The translations under genes and the position numbers were made by a program. This document shows positions 7,804 through 18,020 of a DNA stretch of 43,520 nucleotides, in pieces. The stretch's first letter is position 1; every line of letters starts with the position of its first letter. Under the pieces are notes generated by a model. The model did not search any database. It saw only the letters and a program-made list of their open reading frames with translations, and was not told the DNA's origin. The DNA is from Burkholderiales bacterium (GTDB lineage Bacteria > Pseudomonadota > Gammaproteobacteria > Burkholderiales > Burkholderiaceae_C). The stretch is from contig JAEKLF010000066.1 of assembly GCA_019509985.1 (NCBI GenBank), positions 1 to 43,520 on the forward strand. Reading direction: 5' to 3'.

Positions 7804-9147
7804 CTATCCCCAACCGAGTAGCCGGTCAAACCCACCCCCATGCGGCCACACCGCAGCCAGCGTCGTCGCATCCGCCCCAAACCACCGCGCCAGCTCCGTA
7901 CCCAGCTGATCGGTCGCCGTCGTCGGCAGCCACACGCCCTGCGCCACGTCGTCCGGCCCGCCCACCGTCAGGTCGGGCATGCGGCCCAGCAGCTTGCTGC
8001 CATTCCCTGATCCAGTGCCACGCGCCGCGCCGCCAACGACAAAGTGGTGGTTGCCCCAGGCGTGGTCGGTGCCGCTGCCGTTGCTGGCGAAGGTGCGGCC
8101 GAAGTCGCTGGCGCTGAACAGGGTCACGCAGTCGGCCAGGCCCAGGCTGATCATCGCCGTGTTGAAGGCCGTGACGGCGGCGTCGATCTCGGCAAAGGCT
8201 TCGGCCTGGCGTTGCAGCTGGTCGTCACCATGCGTGTCGAAGCCGCCGATGGACGTGAAGAAGCATTGGCGCGACAGGCCCAATGCGCCGCGCGCGGCGA
8301 TGAGCTTGGCGGCCATGCCGAGCTGGCGGCCCAGGTCGGTGTCGGGGAAGGTGGTGCTGACGCTGCTGGCGGCCAGCGCGGCGGACAGCACGCGCTGCAC
8401 CTCCAGGCTGCGGCCCATCATGTTCAGCCAGGTCTGCTCGAAGGGATGGCTGCGCGCCTCGGCCAACGTGGCGGCGATGGCGGCCGAGAGCGGGTCGCTG
8501 CCGGCCCTGGCGTTGGGGTCGTAGAAGTCGAAGCCAAAGCGGCCCGAGGACGACACGCGGTAGGGCGTCAGTGACTTGTCGCCGGCCTCCCAGATGTTGC
8601 CGCCAGACAGGCTGAGCGCCGCGTAGCCGCGGTTGGTCTGGCCTTCGGCCAAGGCGCGTTCCAGCAGGCGCCCGCCCCAGCCGTTGCGCGGCGGCGCTTC
8701 GACGACGCCGCTCTGCCAGGCGCCCTGCTGGTCGCTGTGCGAGAACAGGTTGTAGGGCAGCGGCACGCTGTGCGCGTCGTACTGCGCCTTGGTGGTGGGC
8801 TGCAGCAGCGGGCCGATGTTGGCGACGACGCTGGCTTGGGCCGAATTGATCAGGCCTTGCAGGCCGGTGAACGCCGGGTGCAGGGCCAGGCCGGCGGCGT
8901 TGGACAGGCTCAGCGGCAGCAACGTCGCCTTGTCGAGCGCGAGGTTGGGCCGCGCGCGTTGGTAGGCGGTGTAGCGCGCGTCGTTCGGCACGAGCAGGTT
9001 GTTGCCGTCGTTGCCGCCGAACATGAAGAGGCAGACCAGCGCGCGGTAGTCGCCCGCCGCCGGCGCAGTTTCGGCCAGCGCACGCATCTGGGCCCAGGGA
9101 TTGAGCGCGGCAACGGCGCTCATCTGCAAGAGGTGGCGGCGCTTCAT
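7804..9147 (-). CDS. DUF1501 family exported protein
   Basis: A 447-residue protein of the DUF1501 (sulfatase/alkaline-phosphatase-like fold) family. The N-terminus MKRRHLLQMSAVAALNPWA resembles a Tat-type leader. Family features are FMFGGNDGNNLLVP near residues 43-56, the region ending in GGFDTHGDDQLQRQAEAFAEID, and DCVTLFSASDFGRTFASNG followed by DHAWGNHHFVVGG near the C-terminus. It overlaps the upstream DUF1800 gene by ATGA. The two families are commonly paired in bacteria, but the substrate is unknown. Confidence 0.87.
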   Translation of the reverse strand: MKRRHLLQMSAVAALNPWAQMRALAETAPAAGDYRALVCLFMFGGNDGNNLLVPNDARYTAYQRARPNLALDKATLLPLSLSNAAGLALHPAFTGLQGLINSAQASVVANIGPLLQPTTKAQYDAHSVPLPYNLFSHSDQQGAWQSGVVEAPPRNGWGGRLLERALAEGQTNRGYAALSLSGGNIWEAGDKSLTPYRVSSSGRFGFDFYDPNARAGSDPLSAAIAATLAEARSHPFEQTWLNMMGRSLEVQRVLSAALAASSVSTTFPDTDLGRQLGMAAKLIAARGALGLSRQCFFTSIGGFDTHGDDQLQRQAEAFAEIDAAVTAFNTAMISLGLADCVTLFSASDFGRTFASNGSGTDHAWGNHHFVVGGAARGTGSGNGSKLLGRMPDLTVGGPDDVAQGVWLPTTATDQLGTELARWFGADATTLAAVWPHGGGFDRLLGWG

Positions 9148-10889
9148 CGCTGGATCACATGGTCGGGGCTGAGGGCGGTGACAATCAACGCAGCCTTGAC
9201 CTTGTCGGTCTTGCCCTTGATCGCGCCGACGAGGGTGGTCAGGCGGTCGCGGGTGGTCGCGCTCATGCCGAGGTTGAAGAAGAGCAGGTCGAGGCGGTCG
9301 ATCAGCGCGGTCGCGTCGAGCGCCGCCAGGCCGGCGAGATCGAGGTTGAGGCGGTGCGCCTCGGGCCAGCCGTAGCCGCCGCTGTTGATGAGCTCGGCAA
9401 AGAAGTTCAGCGAACCGGCGACGGCCGTCTCGCCGCTGATCTGGAACTCGGGTGCGACCCAGCCCTGTGCCGCGATGGGCCCGGCGGGGCGGTAGCCGGG
9501 CGAGTAGAAGTTGAAGACCGAGGGCGCCAGCAGGGGGCTCTGGCCGAGGGCGTCGTCGCTGCTGTCGAGATACTGGATGCGGTTGAGGCCGCTGCTGCTC
9601 TTGGCTCCCAGGCCACGCAGGAAGTTGGCGAAGCGGATGACGGGCTCGCGCTGCTTGGCGACGTTGGTGGCCGGGTTGTCGCCACGCGCTTCGGCGTCCA
9701 TCAGCACGGCGCGCACGACGGCCTGCAGGTTCCCGCGCGTGCCGGTGCCGTCGTTGACGAACACGGCGGCGACGCGGCCGACGTATGCCGGGCTGGGGTT
9801 GCTCGTCACGAGCCGCTGGATCAGCTGCCTGGCGAAGAAGGGCGGTACGTTGGCGTGCTGGAAGATGGTGTCCAGCCCATCGGCCATGTCCTTCTCGGGC
9901 GTCTGGCCACCGGTCAGCGTCTTGCCGTCGAGCAGGGTCTTGTCGGCTGCGGAGTGGTAGCCGGCCCAGGCCTTCATCGGCACGGTCCACAGCGCCTCGA
10001 CGTTGTCGTCGTGGTTGTGGAACTGGCCGGCCTTGGTGTTGTCCAGCCCGCCGAAGCTCCAGCCGCTGAAGGCCTTGGCAAAACCCTTGACGACGGTCTC
10101 GTCGTAGGTGGGCTGGGTCTTGCCGGCCGAGTCGAGCTTGGGGGTGCCGTCGGCATTGAGCTGAATGAGGCCGATGGAAAACAGCTGCAGCACCTCACGC
10201 GCGAAATTCTCGTTCGGGTGGGTGCCCTTGGCGGCGTCTTCCTTCTCGCTCTCCAGCATGTTGAGGTAGTAGCCCATGGCTGGGTGCAGGGCCACGTCCT
10301 GCAGCAGCGTGCGCCAGTTGCCGAAGGCATTGCGGTTGAGCATGTCCAGGTAGCTGCTCATCGCCGCGGGGCGGATGTCGGGCGCGATGTTGCTGATGAC
10401 GAAGATCTGCAGCAGAGCCCAAGTGACTCGCGCGCGCAGCTGGTCTTCGCCGTTCAGCCACTGCTGCCAGATGGCCTCGTAGCTCATCTCCTCGCTGATT
10501 TGCGGCTTCTCGCCGGCCTTTTGGTCGCGGCCGCGCTGGCTGTTCAGATAGTCCACGTGCAGCGCCGCGGGCTTGCTGAACTGGCTGGTCAGCCAGGCGT
10601 CAAAACCCTGGGCCACGAGGGCATCCACTTGCGTCGGGCCGGTGGCGCCGAAGCTGGCCTGGCTCAGGAAGCGGGCCGCGTCGCGGCGGCTGAGGGCCGG
10701 TGTCGTCGGCGTGCTGGGCGGGGGGTCGGCAGCGGTGGGCGCCGCAGGCGCGGTGGCGCCTGAGTCCGCACCGCCGCCACCACCGCAGGCAGCCAGCAAT
10801 GCCGCCGCAGTCACGGCCGCCGAGGTTGTGCTTGCGCTCAAGTCAGGCCAGGCCTGCTCGAGCTCCATCGTGTCGGTCTTGTCGCCCAC
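9144..10889 (-). CDS. DUF1800 family lipoprotein
   Basis: A 581-residue protein with a lipobox-like LLAACGGGGG near residue 35 and a Pro/Thr/Ala-rich linker, then the DUF1800 domain (SRRDAARFLSQASFGAT, WLNGEDQLRARVTWALLQIFV, NPNENF-like HPNENFAREVLQLFSIGL, FARQLIQRLVTSNPSPAYVGRVA, EPVIRFANFLRGLG). GTG 10889 has GGGAGG just upstream and is chosen; an ATG seven codons later has no clear ribosome site. DUF1800 and DUF1501 partners are usually exported together. The role is unknown. Confidence 0.85.
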   Translation of the reverse strand: MGDKTDTMELEQAWPDLSASTTSAAVTAAALLAACGGGGGADSGATAPAAPTAADPPPSTPTTPALSRRDAARFLSQASFGATGPTQVDALVAQGFDAWLTSQFSKPAALHVDYLNSQRGRDQKAGEKPQISEEMSYEAIWQQWLNGEDQLRARVTWALLQIFVISNIAPDIRPAAMSSYLDMLNRNAFGNWRTLLQDVALHPAMGYYLNMLESEKEDAAKGTHPNENFAREVLQLFSIGLIQLNADGTPKLDSAGKTQPTYDETVVKGFAKAFSGWSFGGLDNTKAGQFHNHDDNVEALWTVPMKAWAGYHSAADKTLLDGKTLTGGQTPEKDMADGLDTIFQHANVPPFFARQLIQRLVTSNPSPAYVGRVAAVFVNDGTGTRGNLQAVVRAVLMDAEARGDNPATNVAKQREPVIRFANFLRGLGAKSSSGLNRIQYLDSSDDALGQSPLLAPSVFNFYSPGYRPAGPIAAQGWVAPEFQISGETAVAGSLNFFAELINSGGYGWPEAHRLNLDLAGLAALDATALIDRLDLLFFNLGMSATTRDRLTTLVGAIKGKTDKVKAALIVTALSPDHVIQR

Positions 10890-10983
10890 CGCGCCTCCCG
10901 CTTCGCGGTGCGACTGTAGGCAGGCACGCCGATTGCTGACGTGAGCAAAGGTGACGAATGTTGCTGCGCCGGCGTGCTTTAGC

Positions 10984-11418
10984 TCAAGCCGCCGCGGCCT
11001 CGGGCAGTTTGGCGATGACCTTGATCTCGAACTGGAAGCCGTAGAGCCAGGTCACGCCGACGCCGGTCAGCGTTGGGTGCGGCGCCTCGCCCCAATGGGC
11101 CATCACCACGGGCCACACGCGCTCGAAGTTCTGCTCGGGGTCGACGATGTACACGGTCACATCGATCACGTCGCTGAACGCGCAGCCGGCCGCGGCCAGA
11201 ACGGCGTTCAGGTTCTCGAAGGCCAGCTGCACCTGCTGCGCCAGCTCGGGCTCGGGGGAGCCATCGGGTCGGCTGCCCACCTGGCCCGACACGAACAGGA
11301 AGCCGTTGGAGCGGATGGCCGGCGAGTAGCGGTTGCGCTCGTACAGCGCCTGGCGTCCGGTGGGGAACACAGCATCGCGGGGAGAAGACATGGGGATCGC
11401 TTTCGGGATGGAAGACAT
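10984..11418 (-). CDS. RidA/YjgF-family protein, non-canonical
   Basis: A 144-residue member of the YjgF/YER057c/UK114 superfamily: RYSPAIRSNGFLFVSGQVG, QVQLAFENLNAVLAAAGC and SDVIDVTVYIVDP are recognisable. The Arg of the RidA signature near the C-terminus, which holds the imine carboxylate, appears to be Leu here (APHPTLTGVGV), so enamine/imine deaminase activity is doubtful; such members fall in Rid groups of unknown function. The start could be ATG 11418 or ATG 11391, nine codons on. It is divergent from a LysR gene 90 bases away, which may control it. Confidence 0.82.
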   Translation of the reverse strand: MSSIPKAIPMSSPRDAVFPTGRQALYERNRYSPAIRSNGFLFVSGQVGSRPDGSPEPELAQQVQLAFENLNAVLAAAGCAFSDVIDVTVYIVDPEQNFERVWPVVMAHWGEAPHPTLTGVGVTWLYGFQFEIKVIAKLPEAAAA

Positions 11419-11508
11419 GCGTCCACTTTAGGCACGCCGCCCCGGGTGATAAACCGGCCCGCCCCACAATCAGTTTTTGCCGTCACCAAACAATCGGGGG
11501 CCGACACC

Positions 11509-12426
11509 ATGGACCGTTTCGATGCGCTGCAGGCCTTTGCCCGCGTCGTGGAGACCGGCAGCTTCACCAAGGCCGCCCGCGCGCTGGACGTGAGCAACAC
11601 CACCGTCACGCAGCTGGTCCAACAGTTGGAAGCGCGCCTGCGCGTGAAGCTGCTGCACCGCACCACACGGCAGGTGCGCGTGACCGACGACGGCGCCGCC
11701 TACTACGAGCGTGTGGTGCGCCTGCTGGCCGACCTGGAGGACGCCGACACCGGTCTGTCCGACGCCGCCGCGGCGCTGCGCGGCCGGCTGCGCGTGGACG
11801 TGCCCAGCCCGCTGGCGCGGCTGGTTCTGGTGCCGGCGCTGCCCGACTTCCACGCCCGCTACCCCGACATCGAGCTGCACCTGGGCGTGAGCGACCGCAT
11901 GGTGGACGTCATCGGCGACCACGTCGACTGCGTGCTGCGCGGCGGCGAGCTGGCCGACTCCACGTTGATGGCCCGTCGCGTCGGCGAACTGGCCATGGGC
12001 ATCTACGCCGCGCCGGCCTACCTGCAACGCGCCGGCCGGCCGGCGCACCCGCGCGACCTGGCCGACGACGCGCACCGGATGGTCGGCTACCTGCGCTGGC
12101 GCGGCGGCCGCATCGCGCCGGTCACGCTGCACCGCGACGGCGAAGCCGTGCCCGTGCACGCCCGCCACGCGCTGGCGGTGGACGACGGCAATGCCTACCT
12201 TGCCGCCGGCGTGGCCGGCCTGGGCGTGCTGTGCGTGCCGCGCTACATGGCCGAGCCGCACGTGGCGCGCGGCGAGCTGCTGCCGCTGCTGGACGGCTGG
12301 CGCGTCGAACCGATGCCGCTGTACGTGGCCTTCCCGCCGCACCGGCACGTCAGCGCCAAGCTGCGCACCTTCATCGACTGGGTGGTGGACGTGCTGGCGC
12401 GCCAGCCCGACATCGCGCCGGGCTGA
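11509..12426 (+). CDS. LysR-family transcriptional regulator
   Basis: A 305-residue LysR regulator. The N-terminal winged helix-turn-helix is clear (FARVVETGSFTKAARALDVS, TTVTQLVQQLEARLRVKLLH, RTTRQVRVTDDG, residues 10-65), followed by a type 2 periplasmic-binding-like effector domain. The profile resembles the AaeR/DsdC-like LysR group with the TTVTQLV helix. ATG 11509 has a G-rich run (GGGGG) 7-8 bases upstream. It is divergent from the RidA-like gene, its most probable target; the ligand cannot be told from sequence. Confidence 0.92.
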   Translation: MDRFDALQAFARVVETGSFTKAARALDVSNTTVTQLVQQLEARLRVKLLHRTTRQVRVTDDGAAYYERVVRLLADLEDADTGLSDAAAALRGRLRVDVPSPLARLVLVPALPDFHARYPDIELHLGVSDRMVDVIGDHVDCVLRGGELADSTLMARRVGELAMGIYAAPAYLQRAGRPAHPRDLADDAHRMVGYLRWRGGRIAPVTLHRDGEAVPVHARHALAVDDGNAYLAAGVAGLGVLCVPRYMAEPHVARGELLPLLDGWRVEPMPLYVAFPPHRHVSAKLRTFIDWVVDVLARQPDIAPG

Positions 12427-12444
12427 ACCGGGCTCGGGCAGCGG

Positions 12445-13743
<1,299 letters not shown>

Positions 13744-13744
<1 letters not shown>

Positions 13745-14505
13745 CACTGCCGAACGGGGATGCCGCGCGCCGCCATCAGCGCCTTGGCCTCGCCCACCGT
13801 GTGCTCGCCGAAATGGAAGATGCTGGCGGCCAGCACGGCGTCGGCGCCGCCGAGGGTGATGCCGTCGGCCAGGTGACCCAGCGTGCCGACACCGCCCGAG
13901 GCGATGACCGGCACCGGCACGGCGTCGGACACCGCGCGGGTCAGTTCGAGGTCGAAGCCGGCCTTGGTGCCGTCGCGGTCCATGCTGGTCAGCAGGATCT
14001 CGCCGGCGCCAAACTCGGCCATCTTGCGTGCCCACTCGACGGCATCCAGGCCGACGTTCTTGCGGCCGCCGTGGGTGTAGACGTCCCAGCCGGAGCCATC
14101 GGCGCGGCGCTTGGCATCGATGGCGACGACGATGCACTGGGCGCCGTACTTGTCGCTGGCGGCGCGGATCAGCTCGGGATCGGCCACGGCTGCGGAGTTG
14201 AACGAAACCTTGTCGGCGCCGGCGTTCAACAGCCGCCGCACGTCGGCCACGGCGCGCACGCCGCCGCCCACCGTCAGCGGGATGAAGACCTTGGACGCGA
14301 CGGCTTCGATGATGTGCAGGATGAGGTCGCGCCCGTCGCTGGTGGCGGTGATGTCGAGGAAGGTCAGCTCGTCGGCGCCCTGCTCGTTGTAGCGCGCGGC
14401 GATGTCCACCGGGTCGCCCGCGTCGCGCAGGCCCACGAAGTTGACGCCCTTGACCACGCGGCCGGCGGTGACGTCGAGGCAGGGAATGATGCGTTTGGCG
14501 AGCAT
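13744..14505 (-). CDS. hisF: Imidazole glycerol phosphate synthase, cyclase subunit
   Basis: Forms imidazole glycerol phosphate and AICAR from PRFAR with ammonia supplied by HisH. The 253-residue TIM barrel has the catalytic Asp11 ([18 protein letters not shown]) and Asp130 (VVAIDAKRR), with phosphate-binding [10 protein letters not shown] and [10 protein letters not shown]. The start is at ATG 14505. Unlike the usual arrangement, it does not follow hisA directly: a plus-strand gene and a repeat lie between, so it must use its own promoter in 14506-14617. rsmD follows where hisI would be expected. Confidence 0.96.
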
Positions 14506-14553
14506 GACGGGGGATACGGAAAAGGAGCCTGGATTATTCCTTTGCTGATTAGG

Positions 14554-14574
14554 GCTTCGCAGCGCTATCGAAGC
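14554..14574. promoter_or_regulatory. Inverted repeat in the hisF/CHRD divergent region
   Basis: GCTTCG and CGAAGC, separated by nine bases, lie in the 112-base gap between the divergent hisF and CHRD-protein genes. It could be an operator or a hairpin in the leader of either gene. No convincing -35/-10 pair was assigned, so this is only a candidate. Confidence 0.25.
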
Positions 14575-14617
14575 GACGCCCAATCGCGGTTGCCCAACCC
14601 ACCCCACGGAGACAACG

Positions 14618-15217
14618 ATGAGACTGCCTACCCCTGCCCTGCTCGCCGCGACCCTTGCCCTGGGCGCCGCCGCCGCTTCGGCCCACACGGTGACCTATGT
14701 TGGCACGCTGAGCAACCTGGGCGAACCGGCGACGGCCGCCGGATCGCTCGGCACGGGCTCGGTGTCGGTGGCCTTCGATGACGACACCTTCATGATGACG
14801 GTGAACGTCAGCTTCAGCGGGCTGAGCGGCACGTCGACGGCCAGCCACATCCACTGCTGCACGAGCGCAGCCGGCACCGGCTCGGCCGGTGTCGCCACGC
14901 CGTTGCCCACCTTCCCGGGCTTCCCGCTGGGCGTCACGTCGGGCAGCTATTCCCAGACCTTCGACCTGGCGCAGGCCTCGAACTGGAATCCGGCCTTCAT
15001 CACCGCCAACGGTGGCACGGCGTCGGGCGCCTTCGCGGCCTTTGCGACCGGGCTGGCCGGCGGCAAGGCCTATCTGAACATCCACTCGTCGATCTCGGGC
15101 GGCGGCGAGGTGCGGACCTTCCTGGTGCCGTCAGCCGTGCCCGAGCCTGAGACCTACGCGCTGATGCTGGCCGGCCTGGGTCTGCTGGTGCTGCGCCGGC
15201 GCAGCCTCGGGCACTGA
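14618..15217 (+). CDS. CHRD-domain PEP-CTERM exported protein
   Basis: A 199-residue exported protein: signal peptide ending ASA, a CHRD domain over about residues 24-165 ([45 protein letters not shown]), and a C-terminal PEP-CTERM sorting signal ([13 protein letters not shown], a hydrophobic helix, then RRR). PEP-CTERM proteins are processed by an exosortase in bacteria making exopolysaccharide. The CHRD function is unknown; it occurs in chordin and in many secreted bacterial proteins. GGAGA precedes the ATG. It sits, reversed, between hisF and hisA. Confidence 0.9.
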   Translation: MRLPTPALLAATLALGAAAASAHTVTYVGTLSNLGEPATAAGSLGTGSVSVAFDDDTFMMTVNVSFSGLSGTSTASHIHCCTSAAGTGSAGVATPLPTFPGFPLGVTSGSYSQTFDLAQASNWNPAFITANGGTASGAFAAFATGLAGGKAYLNIHSSISGGGEVRTFLVPSAVPEPETYALMLAGLGLLVLRRRSLGH

Positions 15218-15250
15218 ATCAGAGTCCGCCCGAATCGCGGAGCGGTTTTC

Positions 15251-15342
15251 GGGCAGGCGCTGAGCCGCTCCAGAGCCGGCCCGTGCATGCGCTGCGTGTC
15301 GCTCGATCCGGCACGCATCGCCGTCTCGCTCGGGGGGACCGG
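15251..15342. repeat. Dispersed REP-like repeat, copy A
   Basis: A stretch of about 92 bases in the convergent gap between the CHRD gene and hisA that aligns almost end to end with 35048-35142. The central stem (arms 15293-15301 and 15309-15317) keeps pairing despite changed bases relative to copy B. No reading frame or transposase is associated. The whole gap 15218-15373 holds nothing else I can name. Confidence 0.75.
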
Positions 15343-15373
15343 TTGACGTTCCCGCCAGACGAAGGTTTGCGGC

Positions 15374-16123
15374 TCAGCCGGCCGCTGCGATGAGTTCGTC
15401 CGCCCGCACCTGGGCGGCCGCGAAGTCCAGCGCACCGGTGTAGATGGAGCGGCCGCAGATGACGCCCTCGACGCCGTCGCCCATGACGGCGCACAGGCGC
15501 TCGATGTCCGCGATGTCTGAAAGGCCGCCCGAAGCGATCACGGGAATCGTGAGCGCCTGGGCGAGCTTGACCGTGGCCTCGATGTTGATGCCGGTCAGCA
15601 TGCCGTCGCGGCCGATGTCGGTGTAGATGACGCCTTCGATGCCGTAGTCCTCGAACTTCTTGGCCAGGTCGATGACCTCGTGGCCGGTCAGCTTGCTCCA
15701 GCCGTCGGTGGCGACCTTGCCGTCCTTGGCGTCCAGGCCGACGATGATGTGGCCGCCGAAGGCGCTGCAGGCGTCCTTCAGGAAGCCGGGGTTCTTCACC
15801 GCAGCCGTGCCGATGATGACGTAGCTGAGGCCGTCGTCCAGGTAGCGCTCGATGGTGTCGAGGTCACGGATGCCGCCGCCGAGCTGGATGGGGATCTCGT
15901 CGCCGATCTCCTTGATGATGGCCTTGATGGCCGGCTCGTTGACCGGCTTGCCCGCGAAGGCGCCGTTCAAGTCCACCAGGTGCAGGCGCCGCGCGCCGGC
16001 GTCGAGCCAGCGTCGCGCCATCGCGGCGGGGTCTTCGCCGAAGGTGGTGGAGTCGTTCATGTCGCCTTGCTTGAGGCGGACACAGCGACCGTCTTTCAGG
16101 TCGATGGCGGGAATCAGCAGCAT
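15374..16123 (-). CDS. hisA: Phosphoribosylformimino-AICAR-phosphate isomerase
   Basis: Isomerises ProFAR to PRFAR in histidine synthesis. The 249-residue TIM barrel is a paralogue of HisF, with catalytic Asp8 ([17 protein letters not shown]) and Asp131 ([17 protein letters not shown]), and phosphate loops [11 protein letters not shown] and [11 protein letters not shown]. It lies 60 bases after hisH, with no overlap, and is the last gene of the hisC-hisB-hisH block; downstream is repeat copy A. Confidence 0.96.
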   Translation of the reverse strand: MLLIPAIDLKDGRCVRLKQGDMNDSTTFGEDPAAMARRWLDAGARRLHLVDLNGAFAGKPVNEPAIKAIIKEIGDEIPIQLGGGIRDLDTIERYLDDGLSYVIIGTAAVKNPGFLKDACSAFGGHIIVGLDAKDGKVATDGWSKLTGHEVIDLAKKFEDYGIEGVIYTDIGRDGMLTGINIEATVKLAQALTIPVIASGGLSDIADIERLCAVMGDGVEGVICGRSIYTGALDFAAAQVRADELIAAAG

Positions 16124-16183
16124 GGCCGAGGGCTGAGGGGCTGGAGGAGAAGGAAGGCGGGGGACGAGAAAGCGCAGACCCGT

Positions 16184-16831
16184 TCAGGGTTTCCAGTGAA
16201 GGAAGTTGCGGTAGAGGGCGAGGCCCAGCGCAGCACTTTTCTCGGGGTGGAATTGGGTCGCAAAAATGTTATCCCGCGCTACGGCACAGGTAAAGCGGGC
16301 ACCGTAGTCGGTCTCGCCGGCACTGTGGCGCGGATCCGCCGTTGTGGCATAGAAACTGTGGACGAAATAGAACCAGCTCTCGTCCGGAATGCCATCCCAA
16401 AGTGCATGCGGCTGGGCCTGGTGCACGCGGTTCCAGCCCATCTGCGGCACCTTGAAGCGGCTGCCGTCCTCCTGCAGCCGGCCTTCGAGTCGAAAGCGCT
16501 GCACGCGCCCGGGAATGAGGCCCAGGCCCGGCGTGTCCTGCTCCTCGCTGTGGTCCAGCAGCATCTGCATGCCCACGCACACGCCCAGCAGCGGCTTGGT
16601 GGCGGCGGCTTCGAGCACGGCCTCCTTGACGCCGGAGTCGGCCAGCTCGCGCATGCAGTCGCGCATCGCGCCCTGGCCCGGCAGCACGACGCGCTCGGCG
16701 GCACGCACCACTTCGGGGTCGCAGGTGATGGCGACATCGAAGCCCTGGCCCACGGCTGCATGGATGACGGCCTGCGACACCGAACGCAGGTTGCCCATGC
16801 CGTAGTCGACGACGGCGACGGTGCGGCTCAC
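16184..16831 (-). CDS. hisH: Imidazole glycerol phosphate synthase, glutaminase subunit
   Basis: A glutamine amidotransferase that feeds ammonia to HisF. The 215-residue product has [14 protein letters not shown] at the N-terminus, the nucleophile Cys85 in [15 protein letters not shown] and the His/Glu of ATQFHPEKS near the C-terminus. Its ATG overlaps the stop of the preceding unknown gene (ATGA), so its translation is coupled to that gene and not directly to hisB. Confidence 0.96.
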   Translation of the reverse strand: MSRTVAVVDYGMGNLRSVSQAVIHAAVGQGFDVAITCDPEVVRAAERVVLPGQGAMRDCMRELADSGVKEAVLEAAATKPLLGVCVGMQMLLDHSEEQDTPGLGLIPGRVQRFRLEGRLQEDGSRFKVPQMGWNRVHQAQPHALWDGIPDESWFYFVHSFYATTADPRHSAGETDYGARFTCAVARDNIFATQFHPEKSAALGLALYRNFLHWKP

Positions 16832-17415
16832 AGCGCGGCCTCACGCGACAGGTCGACCAGTGCCTCGCCCAGCGCACGCACGGCCGGGTCGGAGACGGCC
16901 TGGTCGGCCTTGGGGAAGGTGACGCGCAGCTTCCAGATCGAGCCGCTGCCGCTCCACAACAGCACATGGGTGCGCAACGCCGGCTTGGCCGGCGGCTCGA
17001 TGAGGGCCGAGCCCACCAGCGCCTCCACACCGGCCTGGCCGCGCGGTTCGTACTGGCCCTGCATGTCGCTCACTTTCGCGTCGCGTTGCTTCTGCCACAT
17101 GTAGGTGATGCCGGCAAAAGCCTGCTGGAATTCGTTCATCAGCCGCGGGTCCCGCGGCACGTCCTCGATGACGCCCAGGCCGGCGCGGTAGATGTAGACG
17201 TCGGCCCACATGCCGCTGGGGTGCTGGTAGCGCACGCTGCAGCCCTGGCCCGGATTGGCGGCTTCGAAGCTGTGGGTGCCGGTGCGCTGGAAGCCGGGGC
17301 CGAGGATCTGCGGCAGCTCCTGCTGGGTGCGCGGGTGAACGCAGGGCTCACCCTGCTGGGCCTGCGCACCGGCGGCCGCCAGCGCCAGCGTGATGGCGGC
17401 CAGCCAGCGGGTCAC
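16828..17415 (-). CDS. Unknown secreted protein embedded in the his operon
   Basis: A 195-residue protein with a signal peptide ([18 protein letters not shown]) and no family I recognise. The mature part has [35 protein letters not shown] and a C-terminal half with [17 protein letters not shown]; two cysteines could form a disulfide. It starts at GTG 17415, which overlaps the hisB stop (GTGA), and its stop overlaps hisH (ATGA), so it is locked into the operon on both sides. In several Burkholderiales this slot holds a MarC-type membrane protein instead. A periplasmic protein has no obvious part in histidine synthesis. Confidence 0.83.
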   Translation of the reverse strand: MTRWLAAITLALAAAGAQAQQGEPCVHPRTQQELPQILGPGFQRTGTHSFEAANPGQGCSVRYQHPSGMWADVYIYRAGLGVIEDVPRDPRLMNEFQQAFAGITYMWQKQRDAKVSDMQGQYEPRGQAGVEALVGSALIEPPAKPALRTHVLLWSGSGSIWKLRVTFPKADQAVSDPAVRALGEALVDLSREAAL

Positions 17416-18020
17416 AGCGAGCCCTTCGTCGACGGGATGACGCCCGCCGAGCGCGGGTCCGGCGTCGTCGCCATGCGCAGCGCGCGGCCGAAGGCCTTGA
17501 ACATCGTCTCGGCCTGGTGGTGGGCGTTGTGGCCCTTCAGGTTGTCGATGTGCACCGTGGCCAGCGCGTGGTTGACGAAGCCCTGGAAAAACTCGAAGGT
17601 GAGCTGGGTGTCGAAGGCGCCGATGCTGCCAGCCGTGAACTTGACGTCCATGTGCAGGCCCGGGCGGCCGGACAGGTCGATGACGACGCGCGACAGCGCC
17701 TCGTCCAGCGGCACGTAGCTGTGGCCGTAGCGCGTCAGGCCCGCCTTGTCGCCCACCGCCTTGGCGACGGCCAGGCCCAGCGTGATGCCGACATCCTCGA
17801 CGGTGTGGTGGCCGTCGATGTGCAGGTCGCCCTCGCAGGCGACGTCCAGGTCGATCAGGCCGTGGCGGGCGATCTGGTCCAGCATGTGGTCGAAGAAGCC
17901 GATGCCGGTGGACAGCCTGGACTGGCCCGTGCCGTCGAGGTTGATGCGCACGGTGATGCGCGTCTCGCGGGTGTTGCGGGTGACTTCGGCAACTCGTGAA
18001 GCGACGGGTTCGGTGGTCAT
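17412..18020 (-). CDS. hisB: Imidazoleglycerol-phosphate dehydratase
   Basis: Dehydrates imidazole glycerol phosphate, using Mn2+. The 202 residues are the monofunctional form, with no histidinol-phosphatase domain as in enterics. Metal-binding His-rich motifs are [30 protein letters not shown] and [13 protein letters not shown] [22 protein letters not shown] (read as two adjoining parts). It overlaps hisC by ATGA and the unknown gene by GTGA. A separate phosphatase for histidinol-P must be encoded elsewhere. Confidence 0.96.
   Translation of the reverse strand: MTTEPVASRVAEVTRNTRETRITVRINLDGTGQSRLSTGIGFFDHMLDQIARHGLIDLDVACEGDLHIDGHHTVEDVGITLGLAVAKAVGDKAGLTRYGHSYVPLDEALSRVVIDLSGRPGLHMDVKFTAGSIGAFDTQLTFEFFQGFVNHALATVHIDNLKGHNAHHQAETMFKAFGRALRMATTPDPRSAGVIPSTKGSL

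Noticed and set aside
10924..10977. Inverted repeat GCACGCCG/CGGCGTGC between the RidA-like and DUF1800 genes, as a terminator
   Set aside because: The loop is about 38 bases and no T-run follows on the strand of transcription, so a terminator cannot be supported.
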